A stretch of 64,000 bases of DNA from Hermatobates lingyangjiaoensis (lineage: Eukaryota; Arthropoda; Insecta; Hemiptera; Hermatobatidae), in NCBI GenBank assembly GCA_026182355.1, contig JAPFBL010001928.1, positions 5,907,501-5,971,500 on the forward strand. The letters are read 5' to 3'. The notes under the pieces were generated by a model. It was given only the letters and a program-made list of their open reading frames with translations, was not told the origin of the DNA and searched no databases. Numbering within the stretch: the first letter of the stretch is position 1; each line of letters opens with the position of its first letter. This document shows positions 13,498-24,759 of the stretch, in pieces. The translations under genes and the position numbers were made by a program.

Positions 13498-13795
13498 GCA
13501 TTAATTTAATTCTGCTTTTCCATATTTTTATATTTCCATATGGACTATAAACAAAAATTCTGCTACTGTTTTATTTAATATTGAGAAGATAACATATACA
13601 GGCTTACATTTAAAATATTTGATTATGACGAAAAAAAGTTAGACATCTTGAAGAGACTAATCTAAAATGAAAGAGTGGAGAAAGACTAAATAGGAAATGC
13701 GGTCCAGAGCACGATACTGTTGTCACTAACTCAGATAAGAAGGGTTTACTTATCCAAAAAACGTAAAACCCTGGACAGCGCAAAGCTTCCCTCTG

Positions 13796-13882
13796 TATGT
13801 TACCTCAAAACATGTAATTCCGTCAAAATCTCGAGATCGAATTTTTTCACGATCACTATACTTTACTTATAGTAAAGTAAAA
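13796..13882 (+). mobile_element. Family G repeat, 3' end fragment
   Basis: It runs from ACCTCAAAACATG through ATTCCGTCAAAATCTCGAG to TTTACTTATAGTAAAG, matching 9345-9424. It is a second fragment only ~480 bp from the copy at 12900-13312. Confidence 0.55.
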
Positions 13883-15390
13883 AGAATATTTTTTAAAAAT
13901 AGTTTAAGAAAATGACTTTTTTCATTGAAAGTATAAAGAAGCAATTTTTTTTTTCACTTTTCATATTCCTATTTATTGATATAGGGTTTAAGTAAATAAA
14001 TTAATATCTAAGTATATGTTTTGAAGTCTCCTGAGTCTAAAACATATGCTTGACAAACTTTCTCTCCTTCTGAGGTTTAATTCTCAATAAGATTATAAAA
14101 CAGCAACTTGTTTCCGGACACCAAACAGAAATTAATTTCTGAAGCAATTCTGTCTGTTCCAATATTTATTTAATACTTTGTTCCAAATTTAAAGGTAACC
14201 GTTTTTTAGAATAGTATTATTAATTCATTTACCTCCTTGCATTCTCTATGATTCTGATTTTAATTATTGGATAGTTTCTCAAAAGACAAATACATGTATC
14301 TAGCAAAAACGGTGACAAATATGTCTAGTGACTCTTTTTTTTCAAATTTAGGGCTTCATTTCACTAGTACTATGCTTCAAGTGGTTCAATTGTTTACGAA
14401 GTATTCGGATTTCCAGGCATGTTTAACGTACTTTAAGTCAACAGGTTTGTTCACAAATCATTTGTTTCTATTGGTTTTCTGATAATACTTCTAACTTTGA
14501 TCAGTTCTTATCTTTCCTTATCTGTTTAAGTAACAATCATTTCTTATTGATCGCCTTTTGAGACAATCACGAATCATTCTTTCAGACTACTTCCACTATC
14601 ATTATCCTTATCTTCCCAACAGCTATCATTCATCAAACCATGTTAGCACCTTTTCAAAGTTAAACTGCACAATTTTTTTTCCATAAGTACACATTTCCAC
14701 TTCCTGCGTCACTGACTCCAGACTTCAAGATTTTTGTTTGACAAACTTTCCTTCATGATAGCTTTAATTGAACTAAATACGTGCAAATTGATAGTATAGA
14801 GGTTATTAAGTTTAAAGTTATTATAAAAATCGGTAAAACATTGCGAATCTGTGTTCTAGTTGCCCAAACAGTTTTTGCACATTATAGATAATTGTCAAAG
14901 TATGACAGCTATGAATAACTGTTACTGAAGCCGATCCAATATACACATAAATTTCTTATTCGGCAATAAGGATATGGTTCAGTTACGACTACTTACCATA
15001 CCTTGGGCTATCAACCCTACTTAAAAATTCTCAACGTCAGATAGCTACAACATCGAGGTACGACAGATTTTTATAATATGATCTTAACTGAATTGTTCTC
15101 ACGATGGGTTACTCAAACGACAAAGTCCTTCAATTAACGGTTCTGGCTGGTATACAAATCAAAATGTTCTAAACACATCGCACTTTACAATCCCTGAAAC
15201 TCCTTAACCCCATATAACAATCACAATTAAAACTCGATCCTTACTAATTATATCTTTCTAACAGTATTATCTATAAAACTGGGAATTTTATATATATCCG
15301 AACAGTTTGTTGTTTGCATAACTTTTATTACTTAGTATTTGGTTATTCTATGCAAAGTAAGCATTTAGTGATCCAGCTACCTTACAAATA
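13883..15390. other. AT-rich DNA, no gene seen
   Basis: Nothing recognised. The open frame at 14267-14482 has no motif. Confidence 0.4.
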
Positions 15391-15452
15391 CATGAAAAAT
15401 ACATCGAAACGTTGGCCTAGGAAGGAGTTTATTTTCATTTATATGACCTAGC
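15391..15452 (+). repeat. Possible decayed PLE end
   Basis: ATGAAAAATACATCGAAACGTTGGCC followed by a T-rich stretch and ATGACC resembles the 3' half of the hammerhead-like motif of other PLE ends (helix II end, GAAA, ACGU palindrome). No other part of an element is visible. Confidence 0.25.
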
Positions 15453-15517
15453 CCTCAAAAAACAAAACCTACCTAATACTATAGGAGAGAAGAGGTCAAT
15501 AACAATTGTTTGAGAAA

Positions 15518-15519
<2 letters not shown>

Positions 15520-15581
<62 letters not shown>
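15520..15581. repeat. (TA)n microsatellite
   Basis: About 30 TA units immediately precede a family B PLE end. Confidence 0.95.
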
Positions 15582-15583
<2 letters not shown>

Positions 15584-15740
15584 CCAAACCACAATAAGAA
15601 ATGGGAAAAACCCAACTGGGTTTTTGAGTCTGACGAAGACCGCTTGTTACGGTTGAAAGATCTTAGTCTTGTTTTCCCATTTCTTATTGTGGTTTGATCA
15701 TTGATTGTTGTTTCACGTGTTTATGTGAAATATTTATATA
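15581..15740 (+). mobile_element. PLE terminal fragment, family B copy 1
   Basis: 29-bp inverted ends (15581-15609 and 15672-15700; TGACCAAACCACAATAAGAA and its complement) enclose a hammerhead-like motif. The right side continues into the palindromic TTCACGTGTTTATGTGAA block. Related copies lie at 20196-20408, 24357-24478, 24757-24993 and 26287-26490. Here the inner left arm is deleted relative to those copies. Confidence 0.65.
15626..15668 (+). ncRNA. Hammerhead-like motif, family B
   Basis: CUGACGA (15630-15636), one A, a GACCG/CGGUU hairpin, GAAA (15655-15658), GAUC, UU, AGUC. AGAUCU is the palindromic helix III. The 5' strand of helix I reads GAGU instead of the GACU of other copies, so pairing with AGUC is weakened. 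Confidence 0.5.
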
Positions 15741-15778
15741 TATATATGTAAAATTTGGAAGCAGTCCTTCTTTTAAGC

Positions 15779-15872
15779 ATATTTCGTTGAACAGCTGACA
15801 GTGCTGTTCAAAGATCACTTGAAAAACTAGTGAAGAAAATGACATCAGTGAAATACGGTCAGCTGTTCAACG

Positions 15873-15878
<6 letters not shown>
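15779..15878. mobile_element. 100-bp element with 21-bp inverted ends
   Basis: ATATTTCGTTGAACAGCTGAC (15779-15799) is repeated exactly, inverted, at 15858-15878. It sits beside a long (TA)n tract. The interior has no coding potential. It could be another PLE foldback or a tiny TA-targeting MITE. Confidence 0.5.

Positions 15879-15922
<44 letters not shown>
15868..15922. repeat. (TA)n microsatellite
   Basis: About 26 TA units lie between the 100-bp inverted-end element and the end of the family C PLE. Confidence 0.95.
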
Positions 15923-15925
<3 letters not shown>

Positions 15926-16010
15926 AAAAATCACAAATCACAATAAATAAACACGTGATGCAATCAATGAAGCTTAAACTATAATGAAAAAAAAACCAAT
16001 AGAAATAAAT

Positions 16011-16045
16011 GCTCTTAGGCCTTTCAATTTATTTCATCAGAGAGC
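16011..16045 (-). ncRNA. Hammerhead-like motif, family C
   Basis: Minus strand: GCUCU, CUGAUGA (16034-16040), AAUAAAUU, GAAA, GGCCU, A, AGAGC. GCUCU and AGAGC pair perfectly as helix I, the core heptamer is canonical, AGGCCU is a palindromic helix III and A is H17. Helix II (AAUAAAUU) is very weak, so activity is doubtful. Confidence 0.6.
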
Positions 16046-16243
16046 AAACAAAGTAAAAACTGAGAAGCTAACATAAAAGTAATGGAAAAGGAAGGTAACA
16101 AAACAGCTGGAAACTAAATATGACAATATAGCTTGATAAGAAGAAATACTCTATAAAATTAAGCAATGCAGGTCCAACAGTAAGAAATAGAATTATATTC
16201 CAATAATAATAGAAAAAAAGAAAAATAATAATAAAACATTAAC

Positions 16244-16754
16244 CTATGTTATTTGAATCACAAACTGGTAAGAGTTCATGTCCAAAGATACTCGTACATT
16301 TCCAAGATCACCCTCAGATCCAATTTGCTTAACTATCCCTTGAGTTAAGAATTCATCTAATTTAAATACCCCCTGACTTACGAGTATATTGATTAGTTTT
16401 TCAAAATGATACTTTATTAGGGCACTTTCTATTAAGTTTCTTTCAAACATCAGACGAGAGAAATATCAATTCCTTGGAATTTTCCCATTTTATGGAATGA
16501 TTGTATAAATCAATATGTTGAAACAAAGCAATTAATTCTTCTTGCTTCCTAATAGAATATTTATGTTGTTTCACTCTAGTAAGTAAACTTTTACTCGTTT
16601 GTCCAGCATATGGAGAATCACAACCTCCACAAGGAATCATATAAACACAACCTTCCTTTTCTTTCCTTTCACAATTATTTACAACTGGGTTTAATAATTT
16701 ACCACCACTACTGAAAACAACTGAGATATCAAATTTTTTCAAAAAAAAAAACAA
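16244..16754 (-). pseudogene. PLE GIY-YIG endonuclease, frameshifted
   Basis: Two minus-strand frames make one protein. The upstream frame (16754-16443, 103 codons) holds the GIY-YIG nuclease core: GCVYMIPCGGC with the paired cysteines usual in PLE endonucleases (residues 42 and 45), YAGQT (49-53), Arg60 and His64. In the canonical family the core reads GVYxI and YIGQT, so Ile is replaced by Ala here. The downstream frame (16450-16244) continues with FERNLIESALIKYH, which fits the C-terminal segment after the nuclease core; the switch at about 16445-16450 is a frameshift. The enzyme would nick DNA to prime reverse transcription in the nucleus. The RT domain is absent upstream, so the copy is dead. 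Confidence 0.8.
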
Positions 16755-16760
16755 AAAAAC

Positions 16761-17629
16761 GGAATATCTTTCAGAGGTTGACTGAATTATACAACCAATA
16801 GGTATATATTCGTGAAAGGTTCAAGAATTTATGTTCAAGATGCAATATATAGTACTTCTCAAACAGTTAGCAATCATTATTATGAACAAATATATAACTG
16901 TAGCAACAGACTGTAACTTATTCTTTTACAATAATCATGCTTAACGAAAGGTATAAACAAGAAACAAAAAGAACCTTTCAACAGAGCAACAATGCGCTTT
17001 TAACAAACCAAATCCCCGCCAAACTTTGATTAGATTGCTTCCAAAATCAATTAGTTTACAGAAAGCTTGAGAATCTACAATATCTGTGAGGTCGTTCAAA
17101 GTTGTGATGCTGCTAGCGTGCATTGATATGTAGATTTCTAGAGTGTCTTAATTACTTAATCTCCTGCCTGCGTTTCCTTTGTCCCTTACCACCATACCTT
17201 CTTCATTTCCATATTTATTAGTCCTTATACTGCCTGATTATTAAATGAAATGTATTCTACATAGTAGATTATACATTTATTATGTTTAAGGCCTAACAGT
17301 AGTGAAATGTAATCTCTAAATTAAACTTTTTCCCAAGCAGCAGTTGTAAAATACTGATTCACAAATTAAACATGGTTACTAGAATAATCTTTATGACTAT
17401 TTTCCCTACAGTAGAAAATATCTTTCTAAATTATGAAATATATAAGTTAGAGCTATGTTAGTGTGAAAAATTGACATGGATAGGTAGCCATGTAGCTATG
17501 TAGCTAAGGCGCCTTTCCTAATTGTTGCAAATCAAATACATACAGAAGTCCTAATGAAATATCGCTAAATTTTATCTGTTTTAATTTGGTTAACTTTTTA
17601 TTGTGAAGTAAAAAAACATCTCGATGTAT
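16761..17629. other. AT-rich DNA, no gene seen
   Basis: Nothing recognised. The short minus-strand frame at 16941-17123 has no motif. Confidence 0.4.
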
Positions 17630-17655
17630 CTACCTCAACTTTACTATAAGTAAAC
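17630..17655. repeat. Family G end fragment
   Basis: ACCTCAACTTTACTATAAGTAAAC matches the left end of the element at 8766 and stops just before the SINE begins. Confidence 0.5.
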
Positions 17656-17665
17656 ATAACATGAA

Positions 17666-18219
17666 GGCGGCCAGGTTAGCTCAGTGGTTAACGTAGTCGC
17701 CTATGAATTGGTAGGTCCAGGGTTTGATATTCGCTTGTCCCTCGATATATTCACGAAGCTGGTGAATAAATCTGAGTACGTTGTCCCTCGGAGAGGATGT
17801 TAAGCTGCCGGTACCGAGCCTGTGCAATGTCAGGTACTCGTTAAGGATCCCCACTCTAAATACATTTGAGCCAGGTAATATTTAGGACTCCCAATGTAGA
17901 ATCAACAGGTAATATGGCTCGCCCATTACTAAAAAAATGGGTGCCAAATAATAAATGAGCCACAATTTCTCCGCTTGAACAGCACTTAAAGGCGAAAGCC
18001 TTATGAGTGTGAGCGTTTGGAAAACAAACAGTTTAAGCAAACAGCAAATTTTAAGTAATAGATTAAACATGATAAATAGTGTAATCATAAACATGATAAA
18101 CAATAGAGTAATATTTCACAGGGGAAAAGTACTATATACCAAACTGTCTAGTCATATTCTGTCACTCTGCGATTGTGTTAAAAACATAACGCATATAACA
18201 TAACATAACATAACATAAT
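17666..18219 (+). mobile_element. tRNA-derived SINE, full-length copy (AACAT-tail subfamily)
   Basis: The 5' end carries RNA polymerase III promoter boxes: A box TAGCTCAGTGG (17677-17687) and B box GGTTTGATATT (17721-17731; consensus GGTTCGANNCC, so weakened). A shared core follows (CGGTACCGAGCCTG, ACTCGTTAAGGATCCCCAC, GGACTCCCAATGTAGAATCA). A ~280-bp 3' body comes next and then a tail of about five AACAT units. Copy 2 (28519-28975 plus 29482-29546) matches through body and end. The tail was probably recognised by a partner LINE, which I do not see. The short open frames inside are not coding. Confidence 0.75.
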
Positions 18220-18280
18220 CATCCTTATTGATATTATTTCTCTTCCAATTATTTATCCTCTCCTTTCCTTTAACCTCCTC

Positions 18281-18283
18281 ACA

Positions 18284-18318
<35 letters not shown>

Positions 18319-18390
18319 CCTCTCTCACTCACTCACTCACACACACACACACACACACTCACTCACTCTATCTCTCTATATATCTATCTC
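18281..18390. repeat. Low-complexity tract (TC, TCAC, CA, TA)
   Basis: Runs of CT, CTCA, CA and TCTA follow one another. The 66-codon frame across it is a microsatellite artefact. Confidence 0.95.
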
Positions 18391-19495
18391 CTGGCAAATT
18401 TTCAATTAATGCACAAGGAACAGTATAATTTTCGCCTATTTTCCATTAAATTCAAAATTATTAATCGAATATAGTTAGAAAACAGTATGGTAAATTGAAA
18501 ACAATTTTAATTACAGTAAGTAATTTGAATGTTTTGTTTCGGTTTAATATTTTGTTTCATATTTGTTTTTATTAAATAATGAATTTAATTTTTAATTTTT
18601 CTTTGGGAAATGACAAATAATAAGTTTTTTAAAAAAAAACTGCCCGCCATGCTTATTGTTCTTACTTAATGTAAATTCTTAGATTTGTATTCTTAACTGT
18701 AAATAATTTAAGTATTTTGTTAGAATTATAAACTTACAGAGATCTAAAGCAAAGTTAAATTAATGTTTTGGACTTATCTAGTGATTATAGATATTGTAAT
18801 ATAGAATATTAATAACTAGTTCGAAACAAGTATCAAATGTTTAACCAAATGAGTAAAATATACATTTAGTAAACATTATCCCTTTCTATGCAAACTCATT
18901 CCATTGACAACATAAAGTAAAATAACTAATATTCAAATAGATTATAAAAAATGATGAATATATTTGAAAGAAGTAATTAATTAACCGCTGTTATCACATA
19001 TTATAATCAATTAATTATTAATCATATAATATTATTTGAATCAATTTGGACACATTAAAACTGAATTAAATTTATTTAAATACAATTCACATTATATTCT
19101 ACTTTCACTTATAAAACACCTTTATGAGATTAAAATTTTTTAATCAACCCTAGTGCCTAAAAGATAATAGTCATAAATAAAATTTTATGTCAAAAATAAG
19201 TCCATTTTTATCCATAAATTACTTCATAAAAACTAAAATAAATAATCAAATATCTTAGATTTATTAAAATATTTATTAAATTTTTATTTTTTTATAAATT
19301 CGTTAAATACAAACACAAAAAAGGTATTTATATTATTTTGTCAACAAAAACAAATAAATATACCAGTACAACATACATATTTATAGTTGAACATATAAAT
19401 AAAGTTGTACTTTTTCTACTTCACTGCATTGTAATACTTTAAAATACTAGAAAAAGAATATACATATTGAACGGGCATAGCATCGTTAAATAATC

Positions 19496-19498
<3 letters not shown>
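18391..19498. other. AT-rich DNA, no gene seen
   Basis: Nothing recognised. Confidence 0.4.

Positions 19499-19526
<28 letters not shown>
19499..19526. repeat. (TA)n microsatellite
   Basis: About 13 TA units. Further TA/TG-rich stretches follow up to 19677. Confidence 0.9.
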
Positions 19527-19529
<3 letters not shown>

Positions 19530-19641
19530 GAGTTCGAGATTAACAAAGAGCAACACACAAAGTAGGGAAACACACTTACAGACTCAAAATGTATATACAT
19601 ATGTCTGTACATAATGTATATATATATATGTACATATGTAA

Positions 19642-19677
<36 letters not shown>

Positions 19678-19682
<5 letters not shown>

Positions 19683-19857
19683 AAAGTTGGCAGCAGCTTC
19701 TGCGTTGACCAATTTATGGCTGATTTTTTCTAGATTCCTCACTAGTTTACGGTAACTCTCGTCAAAAAACTATGTAGATATATACATTTACACATAGGAA
19801 AGAACAGAGGAAGTTACTACAGGAATCACTTCGATATTTCGACATCCATAGTCATCA

Positions 19858-19905
<48 letters not shown>

Positions 19906-20080
19906 AAAGTTGGCAGCAGCTTCTGCGTTGACCAATTTATGGCTGATTTTTTCTAGATTCCTCACTAGTGTACGGTAACTCTCGTCAAAAAACTATGTAG
20001 ATATATACATTTACACATAGGAAAGAACAGAGGAAGTTACTACAGGAATCACTTCGATATTTCGACATTCATAGTCATCA

Positions 20081-20118
<38 letters not shown>
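19678..20118. repeat. Tandem pair of a 182-bp unit, each followed by (TA)n
   Basis: Unit 1 is 19678-19859 and unit 2 is 19901-20082 (period 223 bp), differing at only a couple of positions. Each starts TTATTAAAGTTGGCAGCAGC and ends GTCATCAG, then runs into (TA)n (19860-19900 and 20083-20118). On the minus strand each end reads CTGATGAC, then GTCGAAATATC, a diverged hammerhead-like core. The unit is therefore probably a PLE end copied in tandem. Confidence 0.7.
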
Positions 20119-20120
<2 letters not shown>

Positions 20121-20195
20121 TGATTTGTTTTCTTGACCCAATATTTATAAGATGTAATTTTTTTAGGGTTGAGGTTGAGGTATATATATAAAAAG

Positions 20196-20408
20196 ATTTC
20201 ACATAAACACGTGAAACAACAATCAATGATTAAACCACAATAAGAATGGGAAAACAAGACTAAGATCTTTCAACCATAACAAGCGGTCTTCGTCAGAGTC
20301 AAAAACCCAACTAACCCTATCAGTTGGGTTTTTGACTCTGACGAAGACCGCTTGTTACGGTTGAAAGATCTTAGTCTTGTTTTCCCATTCTTATTGTGGT
20401 TTAATCAT
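20196..20408. mobile_element. PLE foldback, family B copy 2
   Basis: Inverted arms of 87 bp (20226-20312 and 20322-20408) have a 9-base loop and one mismatch. The left side extends into TTCACATAAACACGTGAA (20200-20217). Both arms carry the family B hammerhead-like motif in opposite orientation (20258-20300 minus; 20334-20376 plus). (TA)n lies on both sides. It contains no coding sequence. Confidence 0.75.
20334..20376 (+). ncRNA. Hammerhead-like motif, family B (best copy)
   Basis: GACU (20334-20337), CUGACGA (20338-20344), A, hairpin GACCG/CGGUU with a CUUGUUA loop, GAAA (20363-20366), GAUC, U, U, AGUC (20373-20376). GACU/AGUC is helix I, AGAUCU a palindromic helix III and the last U is H17. 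The single extra A before helix II is the only departure from the textbook core. The mirror motif at 20258-20300 (minus) differs by one base in helix II. Confidence 0.6.
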
Positions 20409-20444
20409 ATATGTATATATATAGAGCGAGCGAGTGAGAGGGAG

Positions 20445-20545
20445 AGTTATGCTCAAGAATAACCTATAGAATAACAGCTACAAAAAGTCATTTCAATATT
20501 TCGACCACTCGTCCTGACAACGAATTTAAAATATTTAAATGCATC
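20445..20545 (-). repeat. Decayed PLE end, related to family H
   Basis: Plus-strand words TTTCAATATTTCGACC, ACTCGTCC and TGACAACG give, on the minus strand, a GAC/GUC hairpin followed by GAAAUAUUGAAA, as at 25241-25284. The core heptamer is degraded (UCAGGA). Confidence 0.4.
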
Positions 20546-22288
20546 TTGGAATCTCTATTACTTACGTATTTTGATTACATAGTAGAATAGTAGCTCAGGG
20601 ATAGAATAGTTTTTTTTTTATATCGTCATAACGGATCATAAAATAAATTTCTTATGCTTTCATTTAGCTTGAAAAACTAAACATAACATTCATGTTTAGT
20701 TATGATGCAACAACTTATGTGATTGACACGGTGTATACACTAACAGTGGTTTGAGCAAACAGATACCCACCACACCCTCAAGTAATGAAAAAAATCTATA
20801 TAATTTGAAAAGAAAAGCCTCTTACATTATTATTATTTTTAATAATATTACTATTTTTATTCATTATTTATGTTCTCCAAAAATTGCCATTTTATGTATG
20901 AAAAAACAAGTTAATACTAATTGGGATAAACAAAAATTTAAGCAGTTGTAGAAGTGAGAAAGAACAGTGACCTAATAGTTTTAATAAGAATAACGTTTCT
21001 GTAATTTGCATAAAGTGTTTATATTTAATGTATAACTACTTGTTTAACTATATAAACTAAAAAGAAATATTTTAGAAAAGAAATATATTTCAATTCATAA
21101 TTTAGCACCCTTATCTGAAAAATTAGTAATTACCTAATTATTGATGTCTCTAACTATTACAAGTACTAAAGGGTATTATTATAACTCGTACAATAGTTGA
21201 ATCAGTCAAGTGAATAACGAATGTCCATAACAAAACTGATAATTCTAAATTTCAGTTTACAATATTTCATAATCCTAACGGACATACGTAAAAAAAAAAG
21301 TCATAAGTTTACGTAGTAAAAATAAATTAAAAATAAAAGCCATAATTAATTCAATATTCAACTATTGTTATGATTATGGAAATTACAAACAATTTATCTT
21401 TAAAAAAACAACAGCCGTAACATTCATGCGCTTTACATATATATTGAATATATATGAAACTTGATAAATATATAATTCGGGAATAGAATAGAAAATAAAA
21501 TATATACATATTAGGAATAAATCTGTTTTTGAAGTTCAAATTATACTTTTATAGCCGAAGTTTTTGTTTTATGTAATCTTTTTTTTCATAGAACTACAAT
21601 ACAACGTTGATATGTAAGAAATTATATAACAATCAATAATTATACAGGTATTAAAGGACGCAAATTTAGGACGTATTAAATGTTAGTATACAAAAATTTT
21701 AGACTAAAAGTTGTGAAAACGAAGAAAGATAAGTTTCATTTCAAAATGTATTAACTCTAATCTCTAATATAATGCATAGTTCTTGTTTTTCAACTTTGAA
21801 AATTCATAAAACTATATGTCTTCTCACTTTTAAGTCTATAATGTTTATACTTCTAATATTCTGTAAGTTCTAAGACTTAATCTGTTGATATCTGGGAATA
21901 TTTGATTGTTATACGATTTTTTTATATTTTATTTTGTACGGTCAGTCTATAAAAAAATTTTTTACGTATAACCAAAGTCTGATTTGAACATAGAAAACTT
22001 AGAGAAATTTGCAAAATAATGTTTATTCTATAAAAAAATATATATTTGCTACCCATTAAATGTATAATGACTAACCATTAAAAAAAAGAAGTAAGAAAGA
22101 ATTAAACACATTTATACGAATTTTCATAAATTAAATAACATTACTAATAATTAAGAAAACTGTGATCCTTATTTACTTAATTCATTATATTTACCCTTAC
22201 ATTTCATTACATATTATTATCATTATCTTATATTATAATGTTTATTCATTAAATAAATATGCTTATATTAAATAATAATGTTTTTATA
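20546..22288. other. AT-rich DNA, no gene seen
   Basis: Nothing recognised. Confidence 0.4.
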
Positions 22289-22289
22289 T

Positions 22290-22331
<42 letters not shown>

Positions 22332-22342
22332 ATATATATATA
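22290..22342. repeat. (TA)n microsatellite
   Basis: About 26 TA units with one phase break. No PLE end is recognised beside it. Confidence 0.95.
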
Positions 22343-24295
22343 TTCCACTGAAAAATACTCTTGAGTTTGCACTGGTGTATTTCTTAAAAGAAATTACTAC
22401 ATGGTTAAAAGAAATATAAAAATGTTTTAGTACTTTCCAGAAAGCACAGTTCCGTGACAATAAACTATTTGAAAGAACATATATATAATTTATATTTCTT
22501 TTATCACTGTAGGCAACTGTTACATATATGAAGTACATTTTCGGGAAAAAAAACATCGGTAGATTAACAATTACATAAAAGTAAATTATAATTACTAATA
22601 GTGCTTGAGATTAACTTTCGTTTACTTTCATTGTTTAGACCATTATATAAAAATATATGTAAGTCTGAATTCAATTCCGGGACTCTATAACTCAAAACTG
22701 TGGTTTCTAGAACTATTTTTCCGAGTGGTTTTGATTAATAAGTACGTGGTAGAACTTTTTTTTTTTAAACTCCAAGTATATGTCTTCAAACCACAGGAGT
22801 TTTGAAAAACCGCCAGATATCACACTTATGGGACTGACTGTATATATCATTATATATGACCATTTCAAACTACTTTGGGAAAGCGAATATTTAACAATAA
22901 TTAATTCTTAATAAAGTCTCTGGGTAAACAGGATTAACTTGTTTATTCTTTTTCTTTACATTGTCAATATATTACACTATACATTTTAACTGTTTCTTTT
23001 TCCCAATTATTTTGTTATAAATAATAAGACTGTTCTGTTATATGTTTCAATAATATTGTAAACTTTTCTGGTATATTTTAAAATGTAGGAGATGTGCCTT
23101 TTACATGAACATTCATGCGAGCACATGATGAAGATTAAAATATGTTTCATGAATAATCATAAATCATTATGATTTTTTACATGAATTATAATGTTGATAT
23201 AAACAAAAGTCATATATTTCTTTGCGTGTTCAAAATATAAATAGTTACTTTTAATTAATTGGTAAATAAAATAATATCAGTACATTGCTTTGAATTCCGT
23301 CACAAGAACATATCGAGATTTACTGTTTGTTTAGTTAATGTTCATATGAAATGCATTTTTTGATCTTAAGTTTAATTGAAAAAACTGTGATTAGAAAGTA
23401 TCTCTTTTTAATTTATGTACGCATTATTCTTCTATTCATGTATTAGCGTATTAATGACCATACAGTTCCTTACTTTTAATAGTAACATCATTAAATCTTA
23501 TATATTTCAAACTAACTTTAGAACACTAACTGTACTTCTAACAGAAAACTCTTCAAAGCGAGATTAAAATTGCCTATGAATGTTGTCATTGGTTCGATGT
23601 TTAACATGGTACAGTGTAGCTAAAGCTGATAACATATGATTGATAATCAATAAAGCACCTGTTATGCGCACTTTGATAAATTCTTACAAACTATTAAGTT
23701 AAGGTAAGATAAGGTAAATTTTAATGCAAGATGGATATATATTTATAAATTAGATCATTAATATTTCAGTTTAAAAATGTTAGCATAATGGATAATTATA
23801 AATTAGGTACTAACCGTTTAGAGGCATATCATAAAATTTTTGACTAGTTTGCGTGTGTGTGTATGTTAGTCTGTGCGTATTTGTTTGAAGCGAGCGGTAT
23901 CGTCTCTCCACGAAGACTGATATTAAATTGGGCCATAGGGCGGCTGCGCGGCCTGGTCGCCACTCACTCACTCTTTATAACTCTATTTTGTCTTTATTTT
24001 TGATTAAAATAACTTTATATAACTCCTTTTTAACTCATCAGAATATCTTATTCAATAAGTGTTAAATTTTAAAAATTAATGTGGATTTTTTTTAAGGAAA
24101 CGCACTTCCGGCGCAGCTGTTTCTCTTAGTGGGAGCATTTTGAGACATGTCTGGCAGCTGTACGAGCACATCATTTCTCATCTTGATTTTATGTTACATG
24201 AAATCCATAATAAATCACAACCCTGATATTGATATAAACACACCGTATCATAGTACTGACATAAAAAATGATAAAAGACATATAAAATGAGAAAC

Positions 24296-24296
<1 letters not shown>
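22343..24296. other. AT-rich DNA with a short GC-rich patch
   Basis: No gene seen. About 23930-23970 is unusually GC-rich for this window (GGGCGGCTGCGCGGCCTGG) but shows no open frame or RNA fold that I can name. Confidence 0.4.

Positions 24297-24297
<1 letters not shown>

Positions 24298-24352
<55 letters not shown>
24298..24352. repeat. (CA)n(TA)n microsatellite
   Basis: A CA run passes into a TA run directly before a family B PLE end. The frame across it is an artefact. Confidence 0.95.
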
Positions 24353-24356
<4 letters not shown>

Positions 24357-24475
24357 ATTTCACATAAACACGTGAAACAACAATCAATGATTAAACCACA
24401 ATTTTGACTCTGACGAAGACCGCTTGTTACGGTTGAGAGATCTTAGTTTTGTTTTCCCATTCTTATTGTGGTTTA

Positions 24476-24478
<3 letters not shown>
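24353..24478 (+). mobile_element. PLE terminal fragment, family B copy 3
   Basis: TTCACATAAACACGTGAA, ATGATTAAACCACAA, then the hammerhead-like block and CCCATTCTTATTGTGGTTTA. Most of the left inverted arm is deleted. The conserved GAAA reads GAGA at 24435-24438. Confidence 0.65.

Positions 24479-24530
<52 letters not shown>
24479..24530. repeat. (TA)n microsatellite
   Basis: About 25 TA units between family B and family C PLE ends. Confidence 0.95.
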
Positions 24531-24534
<4 letters not shown>

Positions 24535-24536
24535 TA

Positions 24537-24718
24537 ATCACAATAAACACGTGATGAAAACTAATGAACGTATAACCCACAAGGAAAAGTAAAAAACACA
24601 GAAAATATGCTCTAAGGCCTTTCAATTATATGTCCGTATATGTCAATTATATGACATATAATTGAAAGGCCTTAGAGCATATTTTCTGTGTTTTTTACTT
24701 TTCCTTTTGGCTTATACG

Positions 24719-24723
<5 letters not shown>
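24537..24723. mobile_element. PLE foldback, family C
   Basis: Inverted 71-bp arms (24564-24634 and 24653-24723) with 2 mismatches and an 18-base loop. The arms contain GAAAGGCCTTAGAGC, the 3' half of the family C hammerhead-like motif; the CUGAUGA half is lost at the loop. The left flank holds AATAAACACGTGATG, as in the endonuclease-bearing copy at 15923-16760. Confidence 0.7.

Positions 24724-24756
<33 letters not shown>
24724..24756. repeat. (TA)n microsatellite
   Basis: About 16 TA units between family C and family B ends. Confidence 0.95.

Positions 24757-24759
<3 letters not shown>

Larger units (their letters stand above)
15923..16760 (-). mobile_element. Truncated PLE, family C: endonuclease part and 3' end
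   Basis: Reading on the minus strand, a GIY-YIG endonuclease frame (16754 to 16244) is followed by an AT-rich 3' region, a hammerhead-like motif (16011-16045), the word CACGTG and a (TA)n tract. The RT domain is missing, as expected for a 5'-truncated retroelement. A coding-free relative, folded back on itself, lies at 24564-24723. Confidence 0.7.

Noticed and set aside
17666..17740. tRNA gene
   Set aside because: A and B boxes are present but the sequence does not fold into a cloverleaf with proper stems, the B box is off consensus, and the same block recurs as part of a SINE.
18228..18428. Serine/threonine-rich 66-codon frame
   Set aside because: It is translation of a TC/CA microsatellite.
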